Source: Cyclaneusma minus (lineage: Eukaryota > Ascomycota > Leotiomycetes > Marthamycetales > Marthamycetaceae). Taken from it: DNA of 64,000 bases. Location: positions 1,240,001 to 1,304,000 of the forward strand of contig JAKZHN010000009.1 in assembly GCA_037179335.1 (NCBI GenBank). The letters are read 5' to 3'. The translations under genes were made by a program, and so were the position numbers. The notes under the pieces were generated by a model. The model did not search any database, had not been told where the DNA came from, and was given only the letters and a program-made list of their open reading frames with translations. Positions 1 to 11,707 of this stretch are shown in pieces. Position 1 is the stretch's first letter. Each line of letters starts with the position of its first letter.

Positions 1-1860
1 CCTCCTCAATCGTGGTTGCAAGACATCGATCGAGCATGTCTGCGAAGAGTCGAACCTATTTCTCCATGGATGATGTCGGTCTCTCCCTTCCGAGCCTCCA
101 GCATTTGACGGAAACCCCGCGAACACCAGGAAACCCGACGACGCTCCACGAATCCAGGTCGTGAAGTTGTCGGCCATGGTTGATTGAAGGCAAGACCGCC
201 CGTCAGAGATCGCAGGGTAGGGAAGGTGGTGTTGTTGTTGTTGTTGTTGTTGTTGTCTGAGGAGAGTCATCGGCAATCCGGAAGAAAGAGCCCTTGATGA
301 AGGGGTCGCCATGTCTCTGGCCGGTGTGTTGTGGTGGCACAACTGACATGTTCTTCGACGTTAAGGCCGAAGTTGACTCCTTCGAGGGACGTCCAGTGGA
401 GCCGAGACCGTGACCTGAATAAGCATCAGTAGAGAACTTGGGGATGTCTGGATATATCAAGGCCTACCATGGCCAACGACTGGCGACCTTGCACAGGTGA
501 AGCGAGTGGTGCTGCTGAATTCGCAGTCCTCGGCTGTCCATTTTGCTGTTGTGGGGAGAGGATGGGCAGAATCATCAGTCAGCAGCAAGTGTTGTCTGCG
601 AAGACGGTATGCCCGAAGGCGTGGAGCCCGCCTGAGGAATCTTGAGAGGATTGCTGAGAGGAAGTCTGGGCCGGAGGAAGAGCCGGAAGAAGATGTTGAA
701 AGGTAGGGGAGTCTGGAGGTGTATCTGGGAGCAAAGACATCTCGATTCATCGGGCTCGTGTGCGCGCTCACGCTTGGTTCGCGGTTCTGTGTTCGTGCTG
801 TCACAGGAGTGACAGCAGAGGAACGGGAACAGGAGCGATCCTTCGAAGATCCACGGGCCTCGAGGCGTTCCTTCTCTTTCTCCTTCGATGTCGGTCCCGA
901 GCGAACAGGGGCCATGGACTCTTTCACTGGCCCTCCGGTTCTGGCGACATCCATTCTTCGAGGAGCCTTCTGCCTCGCTCTCGTTTCTCGGAAGCTTCGG
1001 GGAGCCAGGAACAGTGCTGATGCCTTGAGCAACGGTCAGCACGATATTGGGAAGGGGGGGGGGTGTCTGGATGTATCAGGACCTACCATGTTTGTGGGCG
1101 AGGCATTCCCTCTCTTCTTTCCTCGCTGTTGTAGCTGGGCCCAGAGTCGTGAGAACGGGTTCGTGGCCGCAATGCCGAATCCTCGTCGTCGTTGACGGTG
1201 GGGGCGACCTTCTTGTCATTGGTCCACCAGCGAGTCACGGACGCCTTGGCCGGTGGGCATCGACAGGTCGTGGTCAGTGTCGGCTTCGGATGCAGGTCGT
1301 CGTTCTGCGTACGGGCTTGGGTGGGGTGGCGTCAGCCAACTCGTCGTCGTCATCGTCAACGTCCGAGGCAACAGCCTTCTTGGCTCTGAGAGCTACCTTG
1401 GTACGTGGGGCGGCCTTGGCCTTCGTGACCTTGGCCTTCTCCAACGAGTTCGGGATGGCAGGCTCATCGCTGAACCGAGGAGTGTATTACGGGAGGAGCA
1501 TTCTGCTTCGCTTTCACTCGGGGGAAGCTGTGGAAAGCAGCGAGGGCGTTTCGCGATCGAGCACTGTTGATGACTTGAGCAACAGTCAGCGTGGGGATTA
1601 GGGGCATCTGGACGCGAAGACTTACAGAGCTTGTGGGCCCTGATGGCCTGGAGCTGTGTCCCTCGGGAGCTCGGGGCCAGAGCTGTACTCTTTGCCATGG
1701 CAGAGAAGAGTTGCGAGCTGGATGCTGTGTGTGCTGGCTGCGTGGAGATCGTGGGGGGCATCGACGGCATTGAGGGCATTCAGACAAAGGGAGAAGGGCT
1801 CCATGGAGGCATTTGGAAGAGGAACGGAGAGGATTTGACAATTTCGAATTCAAAGTTTGT
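1..1860 (-). repeat. Decayed, internally duplicated region; possible remnant of a minus-strand gene
   Basis: No intact gene can be supported here. The block is built from diverged copies of a short module. The plus-strand phrase TGTCTGGATATATCA followed by CCTACCATG occurs near 445 and again near 1063, with weaker versions near 708 and 1602. The stretch 960-1045 is a second copy of 1490-1590, sharing GAGGAGC(C/A)TTCTGC and CTTGAGCAAC(G/A)GTCAGC. On the minus strand both copies read as LTVAQ followed by peptides like LPRNESEAEGSS and LPPSESEAECSS, but in different frames, so an indel separates them. A minus-strand stretch at about 1330-1450 reads as Lys/Ala-rich followed by an acidic run, which resembles a nuclear protein tail. 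I read this as a tandemly duplicated coding segment that has since decayed; an unrecognised multi-exon gene is the alternative. Confidence 0.35.
224..257. repeat. (GTT)n microsatellite
   Basis: An uninterrupted run of GTT triplets, about ten copies. On the minus strand it would encode poly-Thr within an 85-codon open frame of doubtful reality. Confidence 0.8.
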
Positions 1861-2009
1861 GGGACGTCTGGTCACGAGGACCGACAGATCGGACAAGTGA
1901 GTATTTACTTCTCCCACCAAGACTATACTCCGGGTTTACTATTGATCTAGCTATCTAGGGTTGACCGGGTCTCTGAAAACTGACGGCAAGACCGGGTGTG
2001 CTTTATATG

Positions 2010-2081
2010 GCCGTTGGAAGACCAGAAGCCGTTGCATGATCACAAGCCGTCGAAAGATCATGGCCCGTTGGAATATCATGA
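2010..2081. repeat. 18-bp tandem repeat, four copies
   Basis: Four consecutive 18-base units start at 2010, 2028, 2046 and 2064. The consensus is GCCGTTGRAAGATCAYRA with one to five changes per unit. The period is a multiple of three, but the surrounding open frame has no recognisable homology. Confidence 0.75.
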
Positions 2082-3102
2082 GATCGTCACTCGACGTCTG
2101 TGTCAGTTGCTTCCGCAGATACAAGATGCCCGGTGCTGTTCCGGAACCGGGGTCCAGCTACGTTGTGGGTGAAGAGATCATTCTACGAGCAGACACCATC
2201 TGGAATTATGAAAAGGGGTTGCTGACGTAGCTGCATCCATGCCTTGGATCAGACTTGACAAGAAGAGCACTGAGAGTTGAGGCATTGGACGTGGACATGG
2301 ACACATGGTTCTCTGTTCTTCTACAATGAAACCGCATCGTGGACCAGGAGAGGGGGCTGTCTGATACCGCCGTATCTGTCTCTGGGAGTCAGCTTGGAAA
2401 GTCAAGCACTTGGAGTTGGGCCACTGGATGTCAAGATGCTTCCACGCCCTTCTCTGAGCAGGTCACATCTCAGACACAGCAGACGGTACAAAGATCTGGC
2501 TACGTCTGTCCATTCCATGGAAAGAACTTGGTCATGGAGGCACTCGGAGTTGTGTCATTTCAAGTGATGACACTCTCAGCAACCAGGTAAGTACACATAC
2601 GACTGCATTTCACATTCCATCCTGTTTCTCGAAAGTACGTTGAGAAAAGTAGCAAACTAGACGTATTTCCACCATCTGAATTTCCACATTGACATGCTCG
2701 TGAAAGAACGTCTGCCCACAAGCATGCAGTGGCATATGCGATGATATGCAGGCTGCTTCTTTCATGTGCCAAGATTACAAAAGGGACTGCCTGACGCTGC
2801 TTGGTGCTGCGTTCATCTGGTAGAGCAAACTTGACGAAGCACTAAAACACACCCACTTGGTGGAGGAATGCTTCTGAAGTTTGATCAAACTTTGACATGT
2901 GGCCTTGGTTCGTCGCGTCGCTGCAGTGATATATCGAAAGATGTATCAGCGGGGTGCGTGGAAATGCTTCTGCCTCCTGATAGAACTTCACCATGTGTGG
3001 TTCTCAATCGTTAGTGGGACGATATAAGTCTGCACCCACTCTACAAATTGAACATATGGCAGTAGTCAGCTGTTGGGGTGTTATTTGTTTTCAGTCAAGA
3101 TC

Positions 3103-3215
3103 TCCTCAGTCATGGGAATATCCCTAATCCCCAAGGATATTTCTGACATCTAAGCATATTCTTGATCACTTGGGATATTCCCAATCATTAGATGATTCCT
3201 GGACATTGAAGCGGG
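3103..3215. repeat. Degenerate ~20-bp ladder repeat (TCACTTGG-ATATTCC type), copy 1
   Basis: Successive degenerate units of about 20 bases with the core ATCACTTGGGATATTCCC (best unit near 3154). Variants include GTCATGGGAATATCCC and TCATTAGATGATTCC. The same motif ladder recurs near 7183, 8932 and 20185. Confidence 0.5.
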
Positions 3216-4193
3216 GCTCAGAAACTTGTCCCATGACTGTTTGCTGAGAGAACTGGCAAACAGACGCTTCCCCCTGAGCTCACGCTTTCACCTTCAGCAT
3301 GGACATCCATGCTTGTGACGGAGCCTGTCTCTTTATGCAGGACCAAAGCATTCTGCACCGCTGTGATCTTGAGAATAGAATGGCCAGCCGCTTGGGACAT
3401 AAATAGCTGCAAGATATCGGCTCAGTCCAGGTTCTCAGAGACGAGCTCAGTGGCTCCGCCACTCATGTCCATCTTGGCTATATACAGGCGTGTTGACTGA
3501 TTCTGTGCAGCTTATCCAGACATGGAGACATTTGTTGTGAATATAGAAAGCTGCCGTATCTTTCTGGTGCGGCCTCGTCATGGAAAGAGCTGGATGTTAG
3601 GTCAAAACCACAGCCGTGGACTGTCAGACTGAATGAAAACCAGCCCCTGAAAGCTCAGAAGGCTGCGAGTTGACTTCGAGCTATTCCTGATGTCGAAGAC
3701 AGGAGGTTCAACACCATCTCTGTGGACGATGATCAACCACAAGCATGCCAATGAGAGCTCCATGGCGATAGAGTAGTGTCAAGTCCATGGTGAGGGAGCA
3801 GGTATCGATACAACTCGGGGAGGGACCTAACCTCGCAAGCTCAATCAGCTTTCACGTCCTCAACCTCACCCATCCTCCCATTCCGGAGAAACTATCCCCC
3901 ATGTTTACATTGGCGAGGCTGCGCTCCTCCTCAGCCGCAAACAATTTGTGCCCTCCGCGTCGCTTAGCGAACTAGCGTCGAATCGCGAGACATGGCGGCT
4001 TAAATTCGACTTCGCGCTTCGCCCGCCTCCATCTCCTCTACACCTCCCCCACACTGCAATCCGGCCCGCCCAGATTTGCAGTTGTATATGTGCAGATCCA
4101 CAATCCTCTTTGGCTGTTTGCCTCTTCCCTCTTGTCTCTTGTACCGTCTGAACTCAAACGCGACGCGACCTCGCTCCGGTCGGCTTCTTCACC

Positions 4194-6807
4194 ATGAAGT
4201 TGTCGCGACTCATGATGGCCCTCTTGGGTTTGTTGTGGCTCGCGATCTCAGTCGTTGGCCTCGTGGTTCCCAGCGACCTCGGCACCAGCACCACGGCTCT
4301 CTCTGGTTGTGATGGTACCATGTATGTCCTTCTTCTTCACCGTGCTTCCTGCCGCGTGTATCTCTGACATGCGCGCAGCTCTGATTGTGGACTTGTTGCT
4401 GTTGTCGCTCGCGACACTCCGGCTTGCTACAATCCCAACTTCCCCTGCGACTACGATTTGGATGGCTTCGGCACTTCCGGTTCCGGCCTCATGTTCGTCC
4501 TGACCAACTGCCCTTTCTGCAAGTACAATGATGACACCTATGACATGCAGTGCTTCTTCATCCAAGCTCGCATTGTTGAGTCTCCTCCTGGCTGCATCGG
4601 CTTGGACGGTGAACCTCAGAAGCGCGGCGTGATGACTTCTTCCGTCCAGCCTCCTACCTTCGGAAAGAAGCGAGTATGTGATTTCTCGTGTGGTTCTTTG
4701 GCACTCAGTCACTGACATTTCATAGGGACCTTACATGATGCAAAGTCCTCCAGTCCACGCGCGCCAAGAATCCGGCTTCTCCTCCAGCGCCTCTGCAAGC
4801 TTCCGAGTCGCTCCGTCTTCGCCTGTCGCGACCTCCACCGGGACCCTCAACGCGACTGCGACTAGCGGCAAGTCTTCCTCGGCGACCATCACCACGGCTC
4901 CCGTAACTAGCGAAGCCTACGGATGGGCCTACGCCAGTCTTCCCGAGTACACCGAGGTCCTCAGCGATGGTAGCGTCTCTACCTACGTCCCCATTCCGGG
5001 ACTATACGGACCGCCTTCACGGACGGTCCGTAATGGGAGTACAAGCGAAATCCTCGTCTTCGTCGAACCCTCTGACGCGTCCACCCTTTCGTGGGTTTGG
5101 ACCTCGTTCTGTTCTGGCTTGGCCCTCGGTGACGACATTGCGAAGCGCACCGAAGTCGAGCTCGCCACTGAAGCCGAGCAGCCAGCTGCCACCACCACCG
5201 AGGACCACAGCGGCTGGGAGACCATCACCCCCGCTTCCCCCGACTTCACCTATGTCTGGACAAGCGTCCCTGCCGAGCTCGAGACGACCTCCGGTGTTGT
5301 AATCACCACCCCAATCCAAGGCGTTCCCACTGCTTCACCTTCTTTGTGGGTTGGCACTTTGGTCGAGGAGTTTCCTGGGCAGAACACAGTCACTGTGACT
5401 GTGATCGTTCCGGGAGTCTGCACCGCGGACAACACCATCGGCATCATGAGCCAGTTGCCTCCCGTCACCCCCAGCAACACCATCGGAATCGCAAGTCAGC
5501 TGCCCGTCACGAGCACTCCTGGCAACACCATTGGCATCCAGAGCCCACTGCCAACTCCCTCCCCCAGCAACACTATCGGCATCGCCAGCCAGCTGCCCAT
5601 CACGAGCACGCCAAGCAACACGATTGGCATTGAGAGCGCACTTCCCACTGATGCAGCTGAGATTTTGAAGCGAGACTGCTCCACGGACTCAGTCACGACC
5701 CCATTGCCCTACATCTACACGGGCAAGGGCACCTTCACGAACCAGGTCCCCATGTTTGTGAAATCCACCAGCTCCATTGATAGCAGAAGCTTGGCAGCCA
5801 CCAGCTCGTCGAGTTCGTTCAGCTCCTCCGCCTTGTCCAGCTCGTCCGTTTCGTCCGGCTTTGCTGTTTCGTCCAGCTCCTTGGCCCCGTCCAGCTCATC
5901 TGCGCCGTCAACGTCGTCTGGCCCTGACATGGGTGTCATCCCATCGTCGTCTTCGGGGATAGTGCCTTCCTCAACTCCGATGTCCTCGAGCCTCGCGCCC
6001 CCAATCGCGACTGAGACCCAGCCAGCCCCGTCTCCCGAGATGCCGCCTTCCTCCACATCGATCTCTTCCAGCGACGTGCCCTCCATTGCACCGGATACCA
6101 GCAGCGCACCGCCTGTCGTCATTTTGACGACCACGCAGGCTTTTGTCTCCACAGAGATCACTACAGTCCCCCAGCTGAGCTCTTCTGTCTCGCCTGAGCC
6201 TTCTTCGTCGTCTTCTGTGTCTGAATCTGCTGCGACATCTGCCATCAACCCGGTCGTCTCGGACACGGCCGCTCCAGTCAGCCCGAGCTCCTCCAGCATC
6301 GCGTCCTCCAGCACACCCTCTCCCGTGATCACCACGATCACCAGCGAGTCGAGCTCCTCCAGCTCGGATTCCACTGAGTCGGGCGGGTACACTTACATCT
6401 CCTTCTTGCCTCCACCCTTGGTGCCTTCCCTCTCAGTGGATCCCAACATGGTCAAGAACAGACCGCAAGGACCTACGACCCAGAACTCGACGATGACGAT
6501 GACGTCGAGTGCTAGCTTGGCCGCTCGTTCCATGGATGCTGCCAACTCAACTATGGTCATCGACGGTCAGACTGTTGTGGGAATCGACACCGGCATTCCG
6601 TCTAGCACGGAGACCGCTCCTCCGGTTGAAGCGCAGACTACCTCCAGCTCTGCCTCCGACTCGGCCTTGACCTCGGCCTCTTCGACTGCTGCTGCCGCTG
6701 CGACAACCTCGGTGTACGTCACTGAGAGTTCGGCCGCTAACTACTCTCTCAGCAGTGGCTTTGCGCTCTTTGTCGCTCTGGCTGGTGTTTACGTGGTTTT
6801 CATCTGA
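4194..6807 (+). CDS. Ser/Thr-rich GPI-anchored-type cell-wall protein with NTIGI repeats
   Basis: Predicted 834-residue surface protein from three exons: 4194-4321, 4379-4673 and 4726-6807. Both introns are short GT-AG introns, and the frame closes. Residues 1-27 form a signal peptide (MKLSRL then a Leu/Ile/Val core). A Cys-containing segment, residues about 39-125, has several CXXC- and CX6-type cysteines. Five tandem units beginning NTIGI, each about 15-16 residues, occupy residues about 377-450. A long Ser/Thr/Pro-rich stalk, residues about 480-690, suits heavy O-glycosylation. The last 18 residues are hydrophobic (FALFVALAGVYVVFI) after small residues, as expected for a GPI signal. Dibasic KR sites near 119, 140 and 458 could be Kex2 sites. 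Adhesin or wall-structural roles are typical of this architecture; the specific function is unknown and I recognise no named family. Confidence 0.85.
5431..5652 (+). repeat. In-frame tandem repeat, five NTIGI units
   Basis: Five imperfect 45-48-base units inside the wall-protein exon, each encoding NTIGI(M/A/Q/E)S(Q/P/A)LP followed by a Thr/Pro/Ser linker. The DNA copies differ by synonymous and linker changes, so the array is not very recent. Confidence 0.9.
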
Positions 6808-7720
6808 AGACCCAGTCGCTGCCTACTTCACTCGCTCATACCAGAGCACATTTCTTTTGTTTTGTCGCGCACACGTGTTTGCCTGGCACTAGTGGATGGC
6901 GTTCGGAATGGACATGATGGGTTCCTTGCGGTTCGCAAGTTTGGCAAGGCGGCGAATCGGCGAGGGATTTCTGCATCGTGGGATTTGGGAACTGTTTGCT
7001 GGATGTGGAATGGGGACTTTTCGAAGTTTATGGACGCGCATATGAGATCATGAGTAGATGATCAGCGCAATGCAATCGACTGTTTTCAAGTCAAACTGAA
7101 CCTTTGAGTCTTTACATGTGATTTGTGTGTGTATGTGCTTTGTGAACCGTGATGGCCTGATACTAAATTCGTAACTCGAGCCCGTCATTACTTGGATTAT
7201 TCCTAGTCGCTTGGAGTATTCCACGTCACTTGGAAGATTCCCACCTAGTCATTACGAGTCTTCAGAGTCACTGGGGTGTTGAGATCTGACCGAGTCAAGC
7301 CAAGGTCGAGCCACAAGGCGAGCCAGAACTTTCATGTCGGCTCGGGGTTTACACTCAAGAGGTTCTCCGGCAGAGACTGTAAGAGCTGTGGAGGTGGTGA
7401 CTTCAAAGCTCAGAATCTGAGTTGGAGGCTTGGCCTACATCGGCGACCTACTGTGGTCTTCATAATTACCAGAAATGGTCCTGATCACAGGTCACATTCG
7501 GAGTATTGTCATTGACTACAAACACTCAAGACAACCGAGGTACTTAGCCGTTTTCCGAGGGACTGACAGGCACAGAACGGTCACACGAGAATTGTCAACA
7601 AGGCAGGCAGGAAAGGTTCAACGCGTTGATTGCAAAGAAGCTAGTCTGGCGCTCTGTATCCGTAGCAGACGAAAGGTCGAGGTTACTCAGATGGCCAACC
7701 TTAGGACTCGATAGAGCTGC
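6808..7720. other. Intergenic region with ladder repeat copy 2
   Basis: No gene recognised between the wall-protein stop and the 3' end of BTB locus A. Positions 7183-7275 hold a ladder of 18-21-base degenerate units such as AGTCGCTTGGAGTATTCC and CGTCACTTGGAAGATTCCC, the same family as at 3103-3215. Confidence 0.5.
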
Positions 7721-8573
7721 TCAGTCCACCCTCTTCCGTTTCTTAGATGGCACTTCCACGTAGTAATTCCTAGCTTTCAGTTCAGAAAGCAAGTTGTCGC
7801 GTGCCCGGATTCTCTTGACCAAACTATCCGCAACATTCAGAACCAGCTCCTTGGTGCATGCAGCAACACCCCTACGCAGCTCGGCATTGGGCCAATAGCG
7901 GCAAACATAGTCGATGAAAAGCCGCCTCAGCTTCGATGTTTTCAGGGTATTCTCTTCGATCCATGCGAAAATACTCGGTGGCAGGTGGACCCTGACCGCG
8001 TTTCCAAAGATCTTGTCCATGGCGTGGTTCTGGAGCCCAGGGGCTTGGAAGTAGTCGGCCAAAACCCATAACTTGACCATGTCCGTCTTAAGTCTGCGGG
8101 GATTCGTGAAGGGGGCAGTGCGGAGTTGCTCGTGGTAGACCCAATCGGCGAAGTAGTTGGAGATGTGCGGCTCCTAAATAATATGTTAGTATCCATTTCC
8201 TCGAGAAACGGAAAAGAAATAGCCATACCGTCTCCTCGAGAACAATTTCGCCAACGTTCATCTCTTTCCAGTCTCCGTTGAGTACCTTGTCGAAGTATGC
8301 AGAGTAGTGCGCCAGGAACACCCGGTGGAGGATGTACTCCTTCTTTTCCTGACCGACAACGATCTTGATGACTTCCATGGATGAGTTACTGAGGAAAAGT
8401 TAGTCTCTTCTTCACTCTGTTCTTTCACCGGTACAATGGATAGCTTACCCAAGACTGGGGGGCGGCGCAGCTTCTTCTTCTTCTTCTTCTTCTTCCTCAC
8501 TTTCAGATTCAGGGTCAACAACATACTCGTCTTCCGAAGAATCGCCCGAGCTGGAGGAAAGGGAGCCAGCCAT
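7721..8573 (-). CDS. BTB/POZ-domain protein, locus A (intact)
   Basis: Predicted 245-residue protein. Minus-strand exons are 8573-8449, 8388-8229 and 8173-7721, with intron phases 2 and 0. The N-terminus is Ser-rich then acidic (a run of nine Glu around residues 26-34). The BTB fold starts near residue 46 (MEVIKIVVGQEKK, then HRVFLAHYSAYFDKVLNG) and runs to the FADWVYHEQL segment. A helical BACK-like region follows (VKLWVLADYFQAPGLQNHAMDKIF). The end has YYVEV and a basic tail KKRKRVD that could be a nuclear signal. BTB proteins of this short fungal type are thought to mediate dimerisation or act as Cullin-3 adaptors; no partner domain such as MATH or Kelch is present. It is divergently oriented from locus B, with which it shares both intron positions and the 160-base middle exon. 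Confidence 0.85.
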
Positions 8574-9546
8574 GATGTTGAACGAGTGCCTGCGATTTCG
8601 GGTGAGGCGTCCTGGGTATCAGCAAGGAGAAAGTGAGGAAGGAGACGGGGGAGGACAGAAGAGAAGCGGAGTCGGAGGCAGGTCTGCCCTTGGTGTTTAT
8701 CTGAAAGGACGCTAAATGCCACGCGAGCTATCCGAGGAGGGCACTTAACCCTTTCCAGCAGCATATCGAAGCACGTGGGGTCATTGAATCTGAAGATGCT
8801 GGGTGTTTTCATGTTTGCGCGTTTGGTGAGTGTTGACTCAAAGAAGTATCAAGGCTTGGCTCTCCCTAACAAGTAGATTACTGAAAATAATTCGATGCTA
8901 GAGAAATGAGCTGAAACTATAATCCCCGAGGGTGTTCCTGATCACTGGGAGTAATCCCAATCACCTGGAATCTTCGGAATTGATCAGAAGTGCCCTAGTC
9001 ATCGAGGCTGTCCCTGTCCCTTGCCGGGAGTTTCTCTATCTTTGATGGCTTCTCGGGGTAAACGATCTCCTTTGCTACGACACATATTTTCGCCAATCAC
9101 ACCTCCTGCTTACAATATGATGGATCTCCAACACAAATTTCAAATCTGCATGAGGGGCTTGGATGGTCGTGCACCGTCTTCCAGTCCCTTTTCCGCAGAC
9201 GCGTAGAAGGACTCGAGACGTCCACGCTCCAAACAGACTGGAAAACTTCAAAGAAGGAAACCAATTAAGCCCGGAGATTTGCGTGTTATTCATCATCACG
9301 ATGACAACGGAAGGTTTAGAACAACAAAGGAGAGACTGACGTACCCCAGCGCAACCCCAGTGTGACGGGCCTGGGCCGGTCACGAGTCTGGTCACGAGTC
9401 TGGTCACGAGTTTGGAGCGAGAGAGGCATGGAATAACCTCCCCGCCCAAGTTAGGCGCTAGCGCAGGGGCCACCAGGACTCCAGCGTAAGAGACCTCCGC
9501 GCTCTCCAACTCTCTCTTCCCTCTCCGCCTCCGCCCCAATTCAAGC
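8574..9546. other. Divergent intergenic region between BTB loci A and B
   Basis: Shared upstream region of two divergent BTB genes. It contains ladder repeat copy 3 (8932-9008, units like GATCACTGGGAGTAATCCC) and three 12-base copies of CTGGTCACGAGT at about 9379-9414. No open frame here has support. Confidence 0.5.
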
Positions 9547-10617
9547 ATGTCTTCGTCCGGCTGGCGTCCTGCCCTCCACTCTTCGGTGTTTGACGACCTG
9601 CGCGAGAGATCGTACCTGCCCGAGAGATCGTCAATTGCACCTGCAAGGTACCGGTACAGCGCCATGAATTTGCTCTCAGATGAGGATTATGATCGCATCC
9701 CGGACGACGACGAGGACCTGATGCCCTATTACCTAGGTGAACGTAGGGCCCCTCGCGCAAAGGTGGAGACAGACTTGTTCCATCCACGCTCTCGGGGAAC
9801 TGGAAAGCTTCCTGCAAAGGAAACCAGACCAGCTCCGAGACTTGCGTAAGTGCCCAATCCATCATCCCGGTGACAGCAGAGATGAAATTGAATTAAGCAG
9901 AAACTGATGTATCGCAGTGAAGCTCCCATGGAAACCATCCGTGTCGTGATCGGAGAAGAGAAGAAGGTCTACTCGCTTCACAAGTGCTTTCTGGCTCACT
10001 ATTCCGTGTACTTCGACAAGGCGCTCAACGGACCGTTCGCAGAGGGTGTCAACGGTGAGGTTGTGATCGACGACATGGTATGATCCCTATACCCCCCTAG
10101 TCCTCAGCCAGCTTCATTTGGAAACGGCTACTAATAACCAGTTGTCTAGGAGCCTGCCATTTTCAACTTTTTCGTCGATTGGATCTACACTCAAACCCTC
10201 TCCAAGTCCAACGTTTCCGCACCGAAGTCACTCGAGCGAGGCGCCGAAATGATCAAGCTGTGGATCATGGCTGATTACCTCGAAGCTTACAGCTTGCAGA
10301 ACCACGCCATCGACATGCTCTTCCAAGGCGTAACTCGGCTCATGCTGCCGTCAAGCCTCTTCACATGGATTGATGAGAAAGCGTTTCGCGGATCGAAGCT
10401 TGAGCAACTCATAGTCGACTACTTCTGCGAGCAGCTGGAGCATAGTGGACGCTTACCTGGCGAGGCGGTCAATTGCAGCCAGGAGTTGTTGTTCGATGTT
10501 ATACAGGCCTACGGGAAAAGTGTGAAGGAGCGCAACCTTCTTGACATCCACCTTACTTCCAAGATATGCTATGCCAGCAAGTACTACGTTAGCGAGGAGA
10601 TGCCGAAGAAGAAGTAA
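9547..10617 (+). CDS. BTB/POZ-domain protein, locus B (intact)
   Basis: Predicted 308-residue protein with exons 9547-9845, 9918-10077 and 10150-10617; phases are 2 and 0, as in locus A. The first exon encodes about 100 variable, charged residues with an acidic patch (DEDYDRIPDDDEDLM). The BTB domain begins near residue 104 (METIRVVIGEEKK, HKCFLAHYSVYFDKALNG) and ends with FFVDWIYTQTL. It is followed by IKLWIMADYLEAYSLQNHAI and helices to about residue 285. The C-terminus carries YYVSEE and a KKK tail. It is probably an adaptor or dimerisation protein like its neighbours; no target is known. The 3' flank (10861-10890) contains the GTGATCTTTGC..GTGACATG element shared by the cluster. Confidence 0.85.
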
Positions 10618-11707
10618 TGGTGGGAGAGGCTTTCGACATCGAACATTGCAGTGGAGGCATGGTTTGGCGCATGGAACTGGGAAACGGAGCGCATGGACTT
10701 GGGGACATCACATCTCGGCCAACAATGTGTTTTCAGAATGAGCAAGGCTTGAGACTTCACCGTTAGAAGCTCACTGTGCCTAGACAAATGCGCATCCATC
10801 AGCATTTTCTGGGTCGTACTGGCAATATTCAACGCGCTGAACTTCATTTGCTACCCGTCGCTGTGATCTTTGCGAGTGACATGCAGATTCTGTAATACTA
10901 TTCCTTAGGTACCGTAATGAGCAGGGACAGCCTCAATGCTCAATGACTAGTCTGTAACTCAAGATAATTCTACGGCTTGGCTTTAATTGAGAGTCAGGCC
11001 ACTTTGCAATGATTCTAAAAGCAGAAGAGGAAAGGGGTTCAATACCTCAACTATGAAATAGCTGGTCTATGCCCTGAGGCGCGCATCGATGCACAAAGTC
11101 TTACATTCCAACAGGGAAAGACTACAAAACAGCTCCCGTTTGCAGTTGAGAATAGCTTGAAGTTTGTAATCGACAAGGCCCTTTGTTGAAATGAGGTTTC
11201 TCATCCAAACAAGCTTTTAGACAAGTCTGCAATTGCAAGGGTTGAATCAGTAGCCAAGAAAGTCTTCAATACCTGGGAGTAAGTGCAAAGCCACAGCTAT
11301 GACGCCAATCTCCATGACCTATCGCTGGGTAGATACATGTACATAACCCCCGGAATGTTAGCTTCCATACCCTTTTGTCACGGCCCTAGGCCAACTTCAG
11401 GGGTAAGCTCAGAAGCAGCTTTGTCGTACATCCGTTCCACAACCTGCTCTCTCCCCTTGCCGCTCCATAGTAACTTCTTTGCTACTTCGTCCATAGTAAC
11501 TTCGCAAACCATCCAGCCTTCGACCGAGTATCAGGGTTCAAACCCTGGGTGCGCCATGAACTACCTAGTCGATCACCACCTTCAAAACCCTTGAGACTCG
11601 CCCACATTCAACAACTTGGGAAGAAGACGCATTCCAAGTCTTCTCGAATTCGCTGGTCCCCATATCCATCTGGAGTTTGCAACGGACAGCGCCCTCTCAG
11701 ATCATCG
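10618..11707. other. Intergenic region between BTB loci B and C
   Basis: No gene recognised. It includes the cluster-specific 3' flank motif near 10861-10890 and the promoter side of locus C. A GGGTTCAAACCC palindrome near 11530 resembles a tRNA T-arm, but no tRNA fold could be built around it. Confidence 0.5.

Larger units (their letters stand above)
1861..4193. other. Intergenic region upstream of the wall-protein gene
   Basis: No gene recognised. Apart from the 18-bp tandem repeat and the degenerate ladder at 3103-3215 described separately, I see no structure. From about 3880 the sequence becomes pyrimidine-rich (many CTC, CCT and CCTCC runs), typical of the promoter and 5' leader of a filamentous-fungal gene. 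It leads to the ATG at 4194 in the context CACCATGAAG. Confidence 0.5.

Noticed and set aside
11500..11570. Possible tRNA around GGGTTCAAACCC
   Set aside because: The T-loop-like palindrome has a loop of the wrong size, and no acceptor, D or anticodon stems could be built around it.
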